Source of the DNA: Streptomyces xylophagus
Lineage (GTDB): Bacteria > Actinomycetota > Actinomycetes > Streptomycetales > Streptomycetaceae
Direction of reading: 5' to 3'
NCBI RefSeq assembly: GCF_000716435.1
Contig: NZ_JNWO01000006.1
Location: 1 to 64,000, forward strand
Length of the DNA: 64,000 nucleotides
Positions 50,894-61,314 of the stretch are shown here, piece after piece (within the stretch, counting starts at the first letter, position 1; each line of letters opens with the position of its first letter). Below the pieces are notes generated by a model. It saw only the letters and a list, made by a program, of their open reading frames with translations. It was not told the origin of the DNA and did no database searches. The translations under genes were made by a program, and so were the position numbers.

Positions 50894-52878
50894 CCATCGC
50901 GTACGGCGGCGACTACAACCCCGAGCAGTGGCCCGAGGAGGTCTGGGCCGAGGACATGCGCCTGATGCGCGAGGCCGGGGTGACCATGGTCAGCATCGGC
51001 ATCTTCTCGTGGGCCCTGCTCGAACCGTCCGAGGGCGTGTACGACTTCACCCTCCTGGACAAGGTCCTGGCCCTGCTCCAACAGAACGGCATAGCCGCCG
51101 ACTTGGCGACGCCGACGGCCGCACCACCGGCCTGGTTCTTCCGCGCCCACCCCGAGGCACTGCCGGTGGACCGCGACGGCCGGGGACTCTCGTACGGCAG
51201 CCGCCAGACGTTCTGCCCGTCGAGCCCCGCGTACCGTACGGCGGCCCTGCGCATCGCCGGCGAGCTGGCCCGGCGCTACGCGGACCACCCGGCGGTCGCG
51301 ATGTGGCACATCCACAACGAGTACGGCTGCCACAACCCGGCCTGCTACTGCGACGAGAGCGCGGAGGCGTTCCGGCGCTGGCTGCGGGCGAAGTACGGCG
51401 ACAGCCTGGCGTCCCTCAACGACGCCTGGGGCACGGCCTTCTGGAGTCAGTGGTACTACGACTGGGCGGAGATCCTGCCCCCGCGCGCGACGGGCGCGGT
51501 CCCCAACCCGACCCACCAGCTGGACTGGCGTCGCTTCTGCAGCGACGAGCTGCTGGCGCTGTACAAGGCGGAACGGGACGTCCTGCGGGAGGCGGCTCCC
51601 TCGCTGCCCGCCACCACCAACTTCATGGTGATGTTCAACTTCGACGCGCTGGACTACTGGCGCTGGGCACCGGAGTTGGACGTCGTCTCGAACGACCACT
51701 ACCTCCGCTCCACGGACCCCGAGTCGGAGATCGACATCGCGATGAGCGGCGACCTGGTCCGCTCGCTGGCGGGCGGCCGTCCCTGGCTGCTGATGGAGCA
51801 CTCGACGGGCGCGGTGAACTGGCAGCCGGTCAACAGGGCCAAGTCCCCCGGGGAGTTGAGACGCAACGCGCTCGCCCATGTCGCCCACGGCGCGGACGGC
51901 ATCGCCTACTTCCAGTGGCGGGCGGCGAAGGCCGGCGCCGAACAGTGGCACTCGGCGATGCTGCCGCACGCGGGCACGGACAGCGTCATCTGGCAGGACG
52001 TCGTCCAACTGGGCGCGGATCTAAAGGCGTTGGCGGAGGTGCAGGGCAGCACGGGCACGGCGACGGTGGCCGTCGTCTGGGACTGGGACGCCCGCTGGGC
52101 ACTGGAGCTGCCGTCCCAGCCGAGCGAGGAGCTCCGCTACCTGGACCAAGTCCGCTCCTGGTACGAGCCGTTGTGGCGGTCGGGCATCGCGGTGGACTTC
52201 GTACGCCCGGACGCGGACCTGTCGCCGTACCGCCTCGTCCTGGCCCCCAGCCTGTACCTGGTCGACGAGGCGGGAGCGGCGAATCTGACCGGCTTCGCGT
52301 CGTCCGGCGACACGCTGGCGGTGGGCTTCCACAGCGGGGCCGTGGACGAGAACTGCCATGTACGGCTGGGAGGTTACCCAGGGGCCTTCAGAGACGCGCT
52401 GGGCGTGCGCACGGACGAACTGTTCCCGCTGCTGCCCGGGGAGTCCCTCGCGCTGAGCAGCGGCGGCGGTACGGCGTCCCTGTGGTCGGAGCGGGTGGCC
52501 CTCGCGGGCGCCGAGGCGATCACGTCGTACGCGGAGGGCCCGTTGACCGGAATCCCGGCGGTGACGCGGAACGCGTACGGCACGGGCACGGCCTGGTACC
52601 TGGCCACGCGCCCCGACCCGACGACTCTCGCCGGGCTCCTCGACCTCATCCGCCGGGAGGCGGGCGTGGAGCCGGTGCGGGTGACGCCGGAGGGGGTGGA
52701 GGCGGCGCTGCGGCGCGGGGCGGACGCGGACTACCTGTTCCTCATCGACCATGCGGGGAAGGGGGCCGAGGTCTCCGTCGCGGCCGACGCGGTCGAACTC
52801 CTCACGGGTGAGCCGGTGTTGGGCGGGTCGGTGTCCGTGCCGGCGGGTGGGGTCGCGGTGGTGCGGGAGCCGCGCTGA
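50890..52878 (+). CDS. GH42 beta-galactosidase
   Basis: 662 residues, start overlapping the preceding stop (ATGA). The catalytic acid/base Glu144 is in HIHNEYG and the nucleophile Glu303 in LLMEHSTGAVNW. GGDYNPEQWP at the start and the metal-binding type CHNPACYCDE (residues 147-156) are also characteristic. Middle and C-terminal domains are the trimerisation and beta-domains. Last gene of the galactoside operon; cytosolic. Confidence 0.93.
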   Translation: MTIAYGGDYNPEQWPEEVWAEDMRLMREAGVTMVSIGIFSWALLEPSEGVYDFTLLDKVLALLQQNGIAADLATPTAAPPAWFFRAHPEALPVDRDGRGLSYGSRQTFCPSSPAYRTAALRIAGELARRYADHPAVAMWHIHNEYGCHNPACYCDESAEAFRRWLRAKYGDSLASLNDAWGTAFWSQWYYDWAEILPPRATGAVPNPTHQLDWRRFCSDELLALYKAERDVLREAAPSLPATTNFMVMFNFDALDYWRWAPELDVVSNDHYLRSTDPESEIDIAMSGDLVRSLAGGRPWLLMEHSTGAVNWQPVNRAKSPGELRRNALAHVAHGADGIAYFQWRAAKAGAEQWHSAMLPHAGTDSVIWQDVVQLGADLKALAEVQGSTGTATVAVVWDWDARWALELPSQPSEELRYLDQVRSWYEPLWRSGIAVDFVRPDADLSPYRLVLAPSLYLVDEAGAANLTGFASSGDTLAVGFHSGAVDENCHVRLGGYPGAFRDALGVRTDELFPLLPGESLALSSGGGTASLWSERVALAGAEAITSYAEGPLTGIPAVTRNAYGTGTAWYLATRPDPTTLAGLLDLIRREAGVEPVRVTPEGVEAALRRGADADYLFLIDHAGKGAEVSVAADAVELLTGEPVLGGSVSVPAGGVAVVREPR

Positions 52879-52909
52879 CCGAGCCGGTTCGGAACGGCCG
52901 GGGTGGTTC

Positions 52910-53608
52910 TCAGAACGGCCCCGGTCCCCCGAAGCCCCCGAAGCCACCCGGTCCGCCGCCGAACATCCCACCGTGCGGCCCGTGATGGTGGAAACCGTCG
53001 AACAGCGCGTCCGCGAGCAACATGCCACCGACACCGGCGGCACCCGCGACGAGGGCGGTCTTCCACCACGGGGTGCTGTACCAACCCCCGGGCATGGAAC
53101 GGCCGTTGACGACCCCGCCGGGGTAGTAGTACGGCGTGCTCGTGCCGGGCTGCGCCGACGCGGTGTACGTCTGCCCGCCGACCGTGACCTGACCGCCGGC
53201 ACCCTGCGCGGGCAACTCGGGCCCCGGGTCCAGCCCCAGCGCGCTGCGAGCGGTCCGGATGTGGTGCAGCCCCTCGATGGCGGTCTGCGTCACCAGTCCG
53301 TACTGCATGGGGGAGTAGGCGGTGGCGAGTTGCCCCTCGGCGGCGCGGAGCCGCTCGGCGGCGTCGGCGAGGGCCTGCCGGGCGGCCGTATTGCCACCGG
53401 CGTCCAGCGTCGACAGACTCCCGCCGAGCCGCTCCACCCAGCGGGTGGCTTCCGCGCCGGCGTCGGCGTCGTAGGTCTGCGAAGCACCCCCCGGCCCGGA
53501 CCCGTAACCGGTGCCGAACCGCGAACTCCCGCCGCCCGCCTGCCGCTTGCCGAAGGCGACCGCGCCGCCGACGATCAGGGCCAGCAGCACCAACACGATG
53601 AAAAACAT
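52910..53608 (-). CDS. Membrane-anchored hypothetical protein with Gly-rich tail
   Basis: 232 residues from ATG 53608 (GGGAGG upstream). An N-terminal helix FFIVLVLLALIVGGAVAFG is followed by a helical domain (TRWVERLGGSLSTLD, AERLRAAEGQLATAYS). A second hydrophobic segment at about 185-205 (WWKTALVAGAAGVGGMLLADALF) precedes a His/Gly-rich end. It may be a surface or membrane-associated protein; function unknown. Confidence 0.7.
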   Translation of the reverse strand: MFFIVLVLLALIVGGAVAFGKRQAGGGSSRFGTGYGSGPGGASQTYDADAGAEATRWVERLGGSLSTLDAGGNTAARQALADAAERLRAAEGQLATAYSPMQYGLVTQTAIEGLHHIRTARSALGLDPGPELPAQGAGGQVTVGGQTYTASAQPGTSTPYYYPGGVVNGRSMPGGWYSTPWWKTALVAGAAGVGGMLLADALFDGFHHHGPHGGMFGGGPGGFGGFGGPGPF

Positions 53609-53722
53609 GACGTCCTCCCGTCCGCGCCGGGATCGGATCACCCCGTACACAGGGATTGGACGCCCTGGGGCTGGGAGGCTGCTGCGGGGGGTCTGAGGGG
53701 CGGCTGTGAATGCGGCGCGGTA

Positions 53723-54337
53723 CTACTCCGCGGCTCGCACCTGGGCGGGAGGTGCGACGGGAACGGTGGCGCCGAGCGCGGAGTTCTGCAGCGCGGTGAT
53801 GCGTTCGATGACGAGCCCCACCAGTGCGGCCGCCGCGATCATGAGCGCCTCCGCCACCACGAGGAGGGCCATAGACCCGGGCGCCACCTGGTTCGTGACC
53901 ACGATGACCAGCGCGTGCGTGACCCAGGCAGCCCACCACAGATTGACCAGTGTCGTGTCCCGTCTCTCGTCCCACGACGCGGAGCCGGCGCGTCCGACAG
54001 CGAGGAGGATCCCGCGAGGGGCGACGAGGTTGACCACCGGTATGAGCCACGCGCCGATCGTCCAGCCCCGACTCGGGAGCGAGGCCCCGGGGGACAGTTC
54101 CTGGGCGTTGCGCCGGGAGCGGGCGAGCCCCACGAGGAACAGCACGATCGCCAGAGTCATCAGATAGACGAAGACCATGGAGACGAGGCCCGACCTGTGC
54201 ATGGACGCATCCGTCGGGTGCAGGTAGTGATCGCGAACCGCCGCCGCACGGAACACGTCCGCCACGGCCGCCGTCGCTATCGCGGCCTGCGCGGAACGGA
54301 CAAGAATCCGGGGGACTTTGGGGGCGGAACTCGTCAT
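53723..54337 (-). CDS. DUF4328 membrane protein
   Basis: 204 residues. Several membrane helices (about 50-68, 98-115, 135-152 and 158-178) and the DUF4328 signature RGWTIGAWLIPVVNLVAPRGI, followed by WWAAWVTHAL. Uncharacterised family of actinobacterial membrane proteins. Separate transcription unit. Confidence 0.82.
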   Translation of the reverse strand: MTSSAPKVPRILVRSAQAAIATAAVADVFRAAAVRDHYLHPTDASMHRSGLVSMVFVYLMTLAIVLFLVGLARSRRNAQELSPGASLPSRGWTIGAWLIPVVNLVAPRGILLAVGRAGSASWDERRDTTLVNLWWAAWVTHALVIVVTNQVAPGSMALLVVAEALMIAAAALVGLVIERITALQNSALGATVPVAPPAQVRAAE

Positions 54338-54458
54338 CGTCTCTGGCCTGTCTCGGAGGCGGGAGCGGCCGTGGAGGACGCTGGGGCGGAGCGATCATAG
54401 GGGTCCGATCGCCGCACGCGTGCACGACTTTCGGGTCCTCGACCGCAGGCGCCCGGCC

Positions 54459-56009
54459 TCAGTGGTGCAGCGGGCCCACCACGTCCTCGACGACCCGCAC
54501 CGCCTCCCCGCTCCGCACCAGCTCGGCGATGTGCTCGATGTCGTTGTGGAAGACCCGGTCCTCGTCGACGGTGGGTACGGCCTCCCGGATCTTCGCCCGC
54601 AGCGCCTCCGCGGCCGGCGAGGGCGAGAGCGGGGCGAGCAGGTCGAGGGCCTGGCCGGCGCACATCAGCTCGATCGCGATGACGTAGCTGAGCTTGTGCG
54701 CCGCGCGGTACGCCTTCAGGGCCGCCGAGTAGCCGTTGCTGACCGCGTCTTCCTGGTTGGCGGAGGTGGTGATGTTGTCGGCGGATGCGGGTACTGCCAG
54801 GCCGCGCAGCTCCATGGTCAGGGCGGCGGCCGTGTACTGGGCGATCATGTAGCCGCTGTTCAGGCCCGGTTCGCGGACCAGGAAGGCGGGCAGCTCGCTG
54901 AAGTTGCTGTTGACCATGCGGTCGGTGCGGCGTTCGGAGACCTTGGCCAGGACCGTCATCGCGTTCACCATCGTGTCGGCCTGGATGCCGACGAACGTGC
55001 TGTCGCAGTTCGCCCCGCTCAACGCCACCCCGTCCTCGCCCTCGGGGTGGATGACCGGGTTGTCGCCCACGGAGTGCAACTCCTCGACGATGACCTCGCG
55101 GGCCTGCGCGAGCGCCCGCTTCGCACCGCCGTGCATCTGCGGCACGGCACGCAGGGAGAGGCTGTCCTGGAGCCGGTGGTCGAGGAACTCCGCGCTGATC
55201 CCGCTCGACTCGGTCAGCCGCCGCAGGTTCTCGGCGACGGCGGCCTGCTCGGGGTGCCGCTTGCGTTCCTGTATGCGGGCGTCGTAGGCGCGGACCGTGC
55301 CCTTGAGCGCCTGCACCGACAGGCTCGCGGCGATGTCGGCGGTGGTCGCCGCGAGGCCGGCGTCGTGGGCGGCCAGGACGGCGATCGCGGTGACCGAGTG
55401 TGTCCCGTTGGTGAGCGACAGCCCTTCCTTGCAGGCGAGCCGGGTCGGTTGCTCCCCGATCCGGGCCAACGCCTCGGCGCCGGGCAGCAGTTCGCCGCCG
55501 TACGACGCCCTGCCCTCCCCCAGGAGTACGAGGGCCATGTGGGCCTCGGGGGCGAGGTAGCCGACGGAGCCCTCGCCGGGTACGTGCGGGGTGACCCCGG
55601 CGTTGAGCATGCGCCGGATCAGCTCCAGGGTCTCGAACCGGATGCCGGAGAAGCCTTCACCGAGGCCGACCAGCTCCATCAGCGCGATGGCGCGCACGAC
55701 CTCGGTGGGCAGCGGCTCCCCGACCGACACGGCGTGCGAGCGCACGATGTTGCGCTGCAGCCGCTCGGCGTCCGCCGGGTCGATGACCTCCGTGACGTTG
55801 TCGCCGAAGCCGGTGGTGACGCCGTAGACCAGGCGGTTCTCGGCCAGGAAGCGCTCCACCAGCGCGCGGGACTTGCGCACCCGATCGACGTACGTCGCGT
55901 CGAACTCGACCCGGGCGCCGTGGCGGGCGACCGCGACGAACTGCTCGACGGTGATCGGCTCCCGGCCCAGGGTGACGGCCACGGACATCTCCTCGCGCAT
56001 GACGTGCAT
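54459..56009 (-). CDS. Histidine/aromatic ammonia-lyase relative lacking the MIO triad
   Basis: 516 residues; ATG at 56009, but ATG 55988 is an alternative. The fold is recognisable: LVYGVTTGFGDN (catalytic Tyr62), NSGYMIAQYTAAALTMELRG, ADNITTSANQEDAVSNG. The loop that in HAL, PAL and TAL reads GSVGASGDLAPLAH is GSVGYLAPEAH here (residues 147-157), so Ala-Ser-Gly, which forms the MIO electrophile, is missing together with the following Asp. The usual ammonia-lyase reaction is therefore unlikely. Possible functions: another elimination or mutase-type reaction, or a regulatory role. Monocistronic. Confidence 0.82.
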   Translation of the reverse strand: MHVMREEMSVAVTLGREPITVEQFVAVARHGARVEFDATYVDRVRKSRALVERFLAENRLVYGVTTGFGDNVTEVIDPADAERLQRNIVRSHAVSVGEPLPTEVVRAIALMELVGLGEGFSGIRFETLELIRRMLNAGVTPHVPGEGSVGYLAPEAHMALVLLGEGRASYGGELLPGAEALARIGEQPTRLACKEGLSLTNGTHSVTAIAVLAAHDAGLAATTADIAASLSVQALKGTVRAYDARIQERKRHPEQAAVAENLRRLTESSGISAEFLDHRLQDSLSLRAVPQMHGGAKRALAQAREVIVEELHSVGDNPVIHPEGEDGVALSGANCDSTFVGIQADTMVNAMTVLAKVSERRTDRMVNSNFSELPAFLVREPGLNSGYMIAQYTAAALTMELRGLAVPASADNITTSANQEDAVSNGYSAALKAYRAAHKLSYVIAIELMCAGQALDLLAPLSPSPAAEALRAKIREAVPTVDEDRVFHNDIEHIAELVRSGEAVRVVEDVVGPLHH

Positions 56010-56169
56010 CCATTCACTTGCGAGACGAATGAATCATTCTATTTAGAACTTGGCAAGGGTCCGCCCATGCCGCAAGGGCCTGCCCACACCGCTGGTGCCC
56101 GCCCACACCGCCGGGGCGCGGCACGCCCCCTCGGCATGCCGCGCCCCGTCCCCCGGTGTCCCCCGTCGG

Positions 56170-57597
56170 TCAGGCTTCCCCCACCGTCGGCAGCGCCCCC
56201 GTCCGAGCCGCCTCCCCGTACCACCGCGCACTCGACTTCGGCGTGCGCGCCAGCGTCGCGTAGTCCACGTACACCGCCCCGAACCGCTTCCCGTAGCCGT
56301 ACGCCCACTCGAAGTTGTCCATCAGGGACCACAGGTAGTAGCCTCGTACGTCCGCTCCGTCGGCGATGGCGCGCCGCACCGCCGACAGGTGGCCGTGCAG
56401 GTACGCGATCCGCTCGGGATCGTGGACGTTGCCCTCCGGGTCCGGCTTGTCGTCGTAGGCCGCGCCGTTCTCCGTGACGTACAACGGCAGGCCCGGCGCC
56501 TCCCTCGTGTACCGCAGGATCAGGTCGTAGAGGCCCGTCGGGTCGATCGTCCAGCCCATCTCCGTGCGCTCGCCCGGGGTCTGGAGGAACGCCACGTCGT
56601 CCGCGCCCGGCCAGGGGGAGAACGCGCTGACGCCGTGTCCGTCGGCGCGCGGGGCCGGGCCGCTCGGTTCCGCGGCCGCGACCAGCGTCGGCGTGTAGTA
56701 GTTCAACCCCAGTGCGTCCAGCGGCTGGTGAATCCGCGTCAGGTCTCCGTCGAGGACGTACGACCAGTCCGTGATCGACCTCGTCGCGTCGAGCAGCGAC
56801 TGCGGATACGACCCGTGCAGCATCGGACCGTGGAACACCCCGTTGGCCAGGTCGTCGATCTTCCGGGCCGCCGCCATGTCCTCCGGCGACTGCGAAGCGG
56901 GCCTGACCACCGAGGAGTTGAGGCTCACCGCGATCGAGTTGCGGGCCGGCATCGCGGACCGCAGGGCCGAAGTGGCCAGCCCGTGGGCCAGGTTGAGGTG
57001 GTGAGCGGCCTTGAGCGACGCCGCCGCGTCCGTACGGCCCGGCGCGTGCACCCCCGAGCCGTAGCCCAGGAACGCGCTGCACCACGGCTCGTTGAGCGTG
57101 ATCCACTGCTCCACGCGGTCGCCCAGCGCCTCGCCCACGATCTGCGCGTACTCGGCGAAGCGGTACGCCGTGTCGCGCTCCGGCCAGCCGCCCGCGTCCT
57201 CCAACTCCTGCGGCAGATCCCAGTGGTAGAGGGTGAGCGCCGGCTTGATGCCGACCGCCAGCAGCTCGTCGACCAGGCGGCGGTAGAAGTCCAGGCCCAC
57301 CTGGACCGCCGGGCCCCGGCCGGTCGGCTGCACCCGTGACCAGGAGACCGAGAAGCGGTACGCCGTCAGGCCCAGGTCCGCCATCAGCGCCACGTCGTCG
57401 CGGTAGCGGTGGTAGTGGTCGACAGCGATGTCACCGTGCTCACCACCGGCCGTACGGCCCGGCGTATGACTGAAGGTGTCCCAGATCGAGGGCGTACGGC
57501 CGTCCTCCCGCACCGCCCCCTCGATCTGGTAGGCGGAGGTCGCGGCGCCCCAGAGAAAGGCGGGAGGAAAGGTGACAGGTGTAACGGGCTCAGGCAT
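56170..57597 (-). CDS. bglC: GH1 beta-glucosidase
   Basis: 475 residues, starting at the ATG ending at 57597. GH1 motifs: [33 protein letters not shown] (acid/base Glu), YVTENGAAY (nucleophile Glu), [10 protein letters not shown]. Cytosolic enzyme for cellobiose imported by CebEFG. The start codon is directly adjoined by an imperfect CebR box. Ends before the HAL relative. Confidence 0.93.
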   Translation of the reverse strand: MPEPVTPVTFPPAFLWGAATSAYQIEGAVREDGRTPSIWDTFSHTPGRTAGGEHGDIAVDHYHRYRDDVALMADLGLTAYRFSVSWSRVQPTGRGPAVQVGLDFYRRLVDELLAVGIKPALTLYHWDLPQELEDAGGWPERDTAYRFAEYAQIVGEALGDRVEQWITLNEPWCSAFLGYGSGVHAPGRTDAAASLKAAHHLNLAHGLATSALRSAMPARNSIAVSLNSSVVRPASQSPEDMAAARKIDDLANGVFHGPMLHGSYPQSLLDATRSITDWSYVLDGDLTRIHQPLDALGLNYYTPTLVAAAEPSGPAPRADGHGVSAFSPWPGADDVAFLQTPGERTEMGWTIDPTGLYDLILRYTREAPGLPLYVTENGAAYDDKPDPEGNVHDPERIAYLHGHLSAVRRAIADGADVRGYYLWSLMDNFEWAYGYGKRFGAVYVDYATLARTPKSSARWYGEAARTGALPTVGEA

Positions 57598-57610
57598 GGA
57601 AGCGCTCCCA
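57597..57610. promoter_or_regulatory. CebR-type operator at bglC
   Basis: TGGAAGCGCTCCCA differs by one base from the palindrome TGGGAGCGCTCCCA. It overlaps the bglC start, so CebR would block initiation. The perfect copy is at 61100-61113. Confidence 0.75.
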
Positions 57611-57734
57611 TAAAGGGTCGAGGAGACCGGCGAGTTGGAGGGGGTGGGGAGGGAGGAGGGGGAGGAGAGGGGCGGGGCGGCGGCGACCCGCCCCCACTCC
57701 AACGGACGTAGCACACGAGCGAAATGACGGAGCG

Positions 57735-58640
57735 TCAGCCCTTGACCGCGCCCTGCATGATTCCCCCCACGATCTGCTTGCCGAAGAGGAGGAAGGCGAT
57801 CAGCAGCGGCAGCGTACCGAGCAGCGCGCCCGCCATGATCACCGACTGGTCGGGGATGTAACCGGTACCGAGGGAGTTCAGGGCGACCTGGACGGTCGGG
57901 TTCTGCTGGTTGAGGGCGATGATCGGCCAGAGGAAGTCGTTCCAGGCCATCACGAAGGTCAGGAGGCCCAGCACCGCCATCGCGGGGCGTGCCGCCGGGA
58001 AGACCACGTGCCACACCACCCGCAGGCTGCTCGCGCCGTCCACCCGCGCCGCCTCGATCAGTTCTGTCGGCAGCGCCTGTACCAGGTACTGGCGCATGAA
58101 GAACGTACCGAAGGCGCTGACCAGGGTCGGCAGGATGACCGTCTGCAGATGGTTCGACCAGTGCAGGTCCGCCATCCACAAGTACAGCGGTACGACGGCC
58201 AGTTGGGGCGGGATCATCATCGTGCCGATGGTCAGCAGGAGCAGCGTGCTGGAGAACCTGAACTTCAGCTTGGCGAAGGCGAAGCCGGCGAGCGTGGAGA
58301 ACAGGACCGTGCCGATGGTGATGGAGCCCGCGACGACCGTGGAGTTGAACATCGCGGTGCCCATGCCGGCCTGGTCCCAGGCCGTCTGGAGGTTCTTGAA
58401 CAGGTTCCCGCCGAACCACAGCGGCGGCGGGGTCTGAGCGAGCCGCGTGTTGGTGCGCGAGGCCGCCATCGCCGTCCACACCAGCGGGGCCAGCGAGACC
58501 AGCGCGAAGACCACCAGGACGACGTAGGTCAGCGGGCCCGCGTGCATCTGCTTGCCCGCGCCCATCACCCGGCGGCGCGGTGCGCGTGCCGCCGGTACCG
58601 GCGCGTGATCCTGAGGGAGTGTCAATTCGCTAGTGGTCAT
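57735..58640 (-). CDS. cebG: Cellobiose ABC permease CebG
   Basis: 301 residues from ATG 58640, overlapping the CebF stop by 4 nt. Six hydrophobic segments and the EAA motif [20 protein letters not shown]. Forms the pore with CebF. Confidence 0.92.
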   Translation of the reverse strand: MTTSELTLPQDHAPVPAARAPRRRVMGAGKQMHAGPLTYVVLVVFALVSLAPLVWTAMAASRTNTRLAQTPPPLWFGGNLFKNLQTAWDQAGMGTAMFNSTVVAGSITIGTVLFSTLAGFAFAKLKFRFSSTLLLLTIGTMMIPPQLAVVPLYLWMADLHWSNHLQTVILPTLVSAFGTFFMRQYLVQALPTELIEAARVDGASSLRVVWHVVFPAARPAMAVLGLLTFVMAWNDFLWPIIALNQQNPTVQVALNSLGTGYIPDQSVIMAGALLGTLPLLIAFLLFGKQIVGGIMQGAVKG

Positions 58641-59665
58641 TGGGACTTCCTCAGCCGTCGGGTGAACAGCAGGTTGATCGCGGCGACGATCAGCAGGATC
58701 AGGAACATCGACCAGGCGATCGCGGACGCCTTGCCGAGGTTGCCGATGATCCAGCCCTGGTCGTACATGTACAGACCGAGCGTCTGGTACTGGTGCTCGG
58801 AGCCGCCCTTCGAACCGCTGACCCCGCCGAACAGCAGGGGCTCGCCGAAGAGTTGGGTCGCGCCGATGGTGGAGACGACCACGGTGAAGAGGATGGTGGG
58901 GCGCAGCTGGGGGATCGTCACGTGGCGGAACTGCTGCCAGCGGTTGGCGCCGTCGATCGCCGCCGACTCGTACAGGTCGGCCGGGATCGCCTGCATCGCC
59001 GCGAGATAGATCAGCGCGTTGTACCCCGTCCACCGCCAGATCACGATCGACGACACTGCGAACTGCGAACCCCACGTGGACTCACGCCAGTTGATGGCAT
59101 TGACGCCGACGAAGTGCAGCAGCCAGTTGACCATGCCGCCGTCCCACGAGTACAGCAGCGTGAAGACGAGGGTCGCCGCGGCCACCGAGGTGGCGTACGG
59201 AGTGAGCATCACGACCCGCCACACGGTCGAGCCGCGCAGCCGGTAGTTGAGCAGATGCGCGATCCCGATCGCCATCAACAGCTGTGGCACGGTGGAGATC
59301 AGCCCGATGGTGAACGTGTTCTTCAGGGCGTTCCAGAAGAAGTCCGAGGACAACAGGTTCCGGTAATTGTCCAGCCCCGCCCACGTCTTGTGGTCCAGCG
59401 ACGACAACTGCACGTTGTGCAGCGAGTACCAGGCCGTGTACAGCAGCGGGATGAGGCCGAAGGCCCCGAAGATGATGAAGAAGGGGGAGATGAACGCGTA
59501 CGGCGACGCCTTCATGTCCCAGCGGTACAGCCGGCTCCGCCACGAACTCGGGCCGGGCGCCGGCGTACCGCGACCACCGGCACCGCGGGCCGCGCCCGGC
59601 TGGTTGCCGGGCGCGGCGCCGGAGCCCGGCGCGGGGTGTGCGAGGGCCTGCTTGGAGCTGCTCAC
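58637..59665 (-). CDS. cebF: Cellobiose ABC permease CebF
   Basis: 342 residues from the GTG at 59665, overlapping the CebE stop (GTGA). Pro/Gly-rich N-terminus, six hydrophobic helices and the EAA motif ESAAIDGANRWQQFRHVTIP. Partner of CebG. Confidence 0.92.
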   Translation of the reverse strand: MSSSKQALAHPAPGSGAAPGNQPGAARGAGGRGTPAPGPSSWRSRLYRWDMKASPYAFISPFFIIFGAFGLIPLLYTAWYSLHNVQLSSLDHKTWAGLDNYRNLLSSDFFWNALKNTFTIGLISTVPQLLMAIGIAHLLNYRLRGSTVWRVVMLTPYATSVAAATLVFTLLYSWDGGMVNWLLHFVGVNAINWRESTWGSQFAVSSIVIWRWTGYNALIYLAAMQAIPADLYESAAIDGANRWQQFRHVTIPQLRPTILFTVVVSTIGATQLFGEPLLFGGVSGSKGGSEHQYQTLGLYMYDQGWIIGNLGKASAIAWSMFLILLIVAAINLLFTRRLRKSQ

Positions 59666-60984
59666 TGCCCGAGCACGTCCTTGATCTCCTTGGTGGCGGC
59701 GCTCCATCCCTGGGCCGGGGTCTTGCCCTTCTGCTCCACCTGGAGGATGCCGACGTCAGTGATCGCGGTACCGATCGGCTGGTCCTTGATGCCGAAGACC
59801 TGCACCGGGATGGTCTTCGCCGAGTCGGAGAAGATCTGCGTGATCGGCGCGTTCGAGAAGTAGGCCGTCGTGGCCGCGGCCGGCTTCAGGTTCGGGTACG
59901 CCGCCGGGGTGGACGGGAAGCTGGCCTGCTTGGCGAAGACCTTCTCCTGCTGCTCCGGCGCGGTCAGCCACTTCGCCAGCGCCACGGCGTCGGCCTGGTG
60001 CTTGGTCGCCGTGGGAACCCCGAGGAACGAACCGCCCCAGTTGGCCGCGGTCGGCGCCGCCGCCACGTCCCAGTTGCCGCTGCCGGCGGTGCCGGCCTTC
60101 TCCTGGATGTAGCCCATCATCCAGGCGGGGCAGGCCACCGTGGCGAAGCTGGCGTTGGCGAAGCCCTGGTCCCAGGTCGGGTCGAACTGCTTCAGCTTCG
60201 CCGACATGTTGCTGGTCGCGACCTCCATCGCCGCGTTCCAAGCCGCCTTCACACCGGTCGACTTGTCCCAGATGACGTTGCCGTCCTTGTCGTAGTACCG
60301 CTGGCTCTCGCCGCCGATGGCCGCGTTGTAGACGGACGACGCGGAGTCCACGAACTTGGTGCCCTTGGGCGCCTTCTTCATGTAGTCCTTGCCGACGTTG
60401 ACGTACTTCGTCCAGTCGCCCTTCCACAGGGCGGCGAGCTGGGTGCGGTCGGTGGGCAGACCGGCCTTCTTGAAGAGGTCCTTGCGGTAGCAGATCGCCA
60501 TCGGGCCGGTGTCGGTGCCGAGGCCTATCTGCTTGCCGTCCTTGGTGGTGGCCTGGGCGTTCTTCCAGGGCAGCCACTGGGACTTGTCGACGTCCTTGCC
60601 GAGGTCGACGAACTTGTCGGCCTGCGTCTGCACGGCCTCGGTGATGTTGCCGACCTCGATGGCCTGGATGTCGTCGGTGCCCGAACCGGCCTGGAGCCGG
60701 GTGAGGACCTTCGGCCAGTACACGTCGGTACGGGTGGTGACGTCTTCCTTGATGGTGATGTTCGGGTGGAGCTTCATGTACTCGTCGTACAGACCGGCCT
60801 GCTTGTAGCCGAAGACGCCGAAGGTACCGACGGTCAGCGTGGTCTTGCCCTTGGAAGTGCCGCCGCTCGAATTCGACGAGGTGTCGTTCGAGTCACTGGA
60901 GCAGCCGGCCAGCACCCCTGTGGTCAGTGCGGCGACGGCCGCGAGGGCCATCAGCCGATGGGACCGTCGGGTACTCGTGCGCAT
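59662..60984 (-). CDS. cebE: Cellobiose-binding lipoprotein CebE
   Basis: 440 residues. Lipobox VLAGC at about residues 24-28. Binding-protein fold with TLTVGTFGVFGYKQAGLYDE, TGPMAICYRKDLFKKAG, YNAAIGGESQRYYDKDGNV, TWDQGFANASFATVACPAWM and WGGSFLGVP. Delivers cellobiose/cellotriose to CebFG. Divergent from cebR across the operator. Confidence 0.92.
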   Translation of the reverse strand: MRTSTRRSHRLMALAAVAALTTGVLAGCSSDSNDTSSNSSGGTSKGKTTLTVGTFGVFGYKQAGLYDEYMKLHPNITIKEDVTTRTDVYWPKVLTRLQAGSGTDDIQAIEVGNITEAVQTQADKFVDLGKDVDKSQWLPWKNAQATTKDGKQIGLGTDTGPMAICYRKDLFKKAGLPTDRTQLAALWKGDWTKYVNVGKDYMKKAPKGTKFVDSASSVYNAAIGGESQRYYDKDGNVIWDKSTGVKAAWNAAMEVATSNMSAKLKQFDPTWDQGFANASFATVACPAWMMGYIQEKAGTAGSGNWDVAAAPTAANWGGSFLGVPTATKHQADAVALAKWLTAPEQQEKVFAKQASFPSTPAAYPNLKPAAATTAYFSNAPITQIFSDSAKTIPVQVFGIKDQPIGTAITDVGILQVEQKGKTPAQGWSAATKEIKDVLGQ

Positions 60985-61099
60985 TGCGTCCTCCTGTTGC
61001 CTGACGTGCCGACCCCCCGGCCAACTGCATTGTTGGGCCCGTTAGTTCACGCTGCGGCTCGGGCGGGGAACGTGCGGGATGTGTATGTGTCAGGTACCG

Positions 61100-61113
61100 T
61101 GGGAGCGCTCCCA
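61100..61113. promoter_or_regulatory. CebR operator, perfect palindrome
   Basis: TGGGAGCGCTCCCA, a perfect 14-bp palindrome between the divergent cebR and cebE. It matches the established CebR box; CebR is released by cellobiose. Confidence 0.9.
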
Positions 61114-61314
61114 CCGGTGATGTGTTGAAGAGTCGTCGGTTCGCGCGGGGGTGTCAAGGGAGCGGACGCGGAGAGATGCGTTCAGTTATTCGTCTGTTAG
61201 CTAACTGTGCGAGAGGCGGGGATTCGGCCGGAGGCGGGACTCCTCACGCCCCTCTTCCCTGATCAGGACTGTTACATTCCAGGCCAACGGGTGGGTCGAC
61301 AGGAGGCGGAGCCA

